Shown: in pieces, positions 5,727-6,387 of the stretch
Numbering within the stretch: position 1 is the stretch's first letter
How the letters are laid out: each line of letters begins with the position of its first letter
Origin: Methanoregula sp.
GTDB lineage: Archaea > Halobacteriota > Methanomicrobia > Methanomicrobiales > Methanospirillaceae
Assembly (NCBI GenBank): GCA_028711405.1
Contig: JAQTSH010000090.1
Coordinates: 1 to 6,387, forward strand
Direction of reading: 5' to 3'
Length of the DNA stretch: 6,387 nucleotides
Position numbers and translations under genes: made by a program
Notes under the pieces: model-generated
Told to the model about the DNA's origin: nothing
Database searches by the model: none
The model's input: the letters and a program-made list of their open reading frames with translations, nothing else

Positions 5727-6292
5727 TGAGAACACCTCCGGTCCAGTTCATTGGAGAGCACCGTGATCGTATGATCCGCATGCAGGCATCTGGGTCCGAC
5801 TGAATACCGTGGCGCGTCGCGGATGAGCGCTTCTTCGTCCCCGGTAAAATTCTCGTGATCAGAGAGCAGGAACGCGTCCGGCAGTGTTGTTGCGGAGCGG
5901 ATGTCCGTGCCCGTTTCGTCAAGCACCGCCACCGGAATTTCAGTAAGAAGCCGGTCAAGTCCGCCCTTCCGTACCCAGATGCCATCGCCGGCTTCCCGGA
6001 ACTCGCGCCCGCAGATCGTGGAGAGCGCTTTTTTGATAAGCGCTCCTGCACTCCGTTCATCCGGAGAGAGGGACCGTATGCTCGCACCGCACAACTTCAC
6101 GGTCTTTGGAGGTGTGGGTTCACCGCAGAGCACAAGATAGCAGGTCACATCCCGTCTCAGGTCATGCGAGAGGAAGAACGAGGCGTTCACAGCACGGCAG
6201 AGCACATCCATCCTTCCGGCGCCGGGCAGATCGTTTAAGGAGAATCCCGCGTCCGTACGGGCATGATGCCCGACAATCACAAACGAGGTCAT
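5717..6292 (-). CDS. trmY: tRNA (pseudouridine54-N1)-methyltransferase TrmY
   Basis: 191 residues, full length for the family. TrmY uses SAM to methylate N1 of pseudouridine 54 in archaeal tRNA, giving 1-methylpseudouridine, the archaeal counterpart of ribothymidine. Signature blocks are FVIVGHHA at the N-terminus, FSLNDLPGAGRMDVLCRAVN (17-36), LSHDLRRDV (41-49) and the SPOUT trefoil-knot SAM site made of FLLSDHENFTGDEEALI (141-157) with YSVGPRCLHADHTITVL (163-179). The ATG abuts the srp54 stop (TAGATG) and no strong Shine-Dalgarno site is seen, so re-initiation is likely. Its 3' end holds the ribosome binding site and start codon of pus10. Confidence 0.95.
   Translation of the reverse strand: MTSFVIVGHHARTDAGFSLNDLPGAGRMDVLCRAVNASFFLSHDLRRDVTCYLVLCGEPTPPKTVKLCGASIRSLSPDERSAGALIKKALSTICGREFREAGDGIWVRKGGLDRLLTEIPVAVLDETGTDIRSATTLPDAFLLSDHENFTGDEEALIRDAPRYSVGPRCLHADHTITVLSNELDRRCSQWK
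5733..5739 (-). promoter_or_regulatory. Ribosome binding site that fixes the pus10 start
   Basis: GGAGGTG, six bases before the ATG at 5726 and inside the trmY coding sequence. It contains the alternative in-frame GTG, so starting there is implausible. Confidence 0.85.
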
Positions 6293-6387
6293 CTATTGCG
6301 ATCCGGTGAAACGTTTCATCATCCGCTGCATGTTGAACTTTCCGCCGGTTGCACCCCTGAGCCCTTTCAACGTCCGCTGCATCATCT
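6293..6387 (-). CDS. srp54: Signal recognition particle protein SRP54, C-terminal end (5' part outside window)
   Basis: Only the last 30 codons and a TAG are visible. They read MMQRTLKGLRGATGGKFNMQ and then RMMKRFTGSQ, a Met-rich and basic tail as found at the end of the SRP54 M domain, which binds 7S RNA and signal peptides. The GTPase domain lies right of the window. SRP54 next to pus10 and rpl21e is a known euryarchaeal arrangement, which supports the call. It is the most upstream visible gene of the operon, whose promoter must lie outside the window. The tail alone is short, so the name depends partly on context. Confidence 0.7.
   Translation of the reverse strand, partial: MMQRTLKGLRGATGGKFNMQRMMKRFTGSQ

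Overview
The window looks like chromosomal DNA of a methanogenic euryarchaeon, most likely of the Methanomicrobiales (Methanoregula-like). The grounds are the archaea-specific genes rpl21e, rpoF, trmY, Pus10 and a DUF655 protein in a tight cluster, Shine-Dalgarno sites of the GGAGGTG type, and a large PKD-repeat surface protein of the kind common in these methanogens. The lineage is inferred from protein style, not from a search.

Left part (1-2304, + strand): one long open reading frame, cut by the left edge of the window. It encodes an exported surface protein with an N-terminal module, a Trp-rich beta domain that resembles the fold of eqolisin (G1) peptidases, and four C-terminal PKD domains. 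The third PKD domain carries an unusual Cys-containing insert. This gene is clearly more AT-rich than the rest of the window, above all in its 5' half.

Junction (2305-2493): just after the PKD gene lies an open stretch of 41 codons without a start. It reads as the very C-terminus of ThiC (phosphomethylpyrimidine synthase), including its Cys motif CTMCGEFC. The rest of thiC is absent, so this is a gene remnant and marks a past insertion or rearrangement. A T-rich hairpin region then separates it from the convergent operon.

Right part (2494-6387, - strand, GC-rich): seven genes transcribed right to left with overlaps or gaps of at most about 20 bases: srp54 (3' end only), trmY, pus10, rpl21e, rpoF, a DUF655 gene and rsmA/ksgA. 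It is a compact information-processing operon covering protein targeting, tRNA T-loop modification (Pus10 makes pseudouridine 54/55, TrmY methylates pseudouridine 54), a ribosomal protein, an RNA polymerase subunit and 16S rRNA dimethylation. Stop/start overlaps suggest translational coupling. For rpoF and pus10 the longest reading frame starts at a GTG inside the Shine-Dalgarno site, and the true start is the ATG just downstream.

I see no complete new defence or mobile system. The points most worth a second look are the thiC scar next to a compositionally foreign surface gene, the eqolisin-like domain, and the insert in PKD domain 3.
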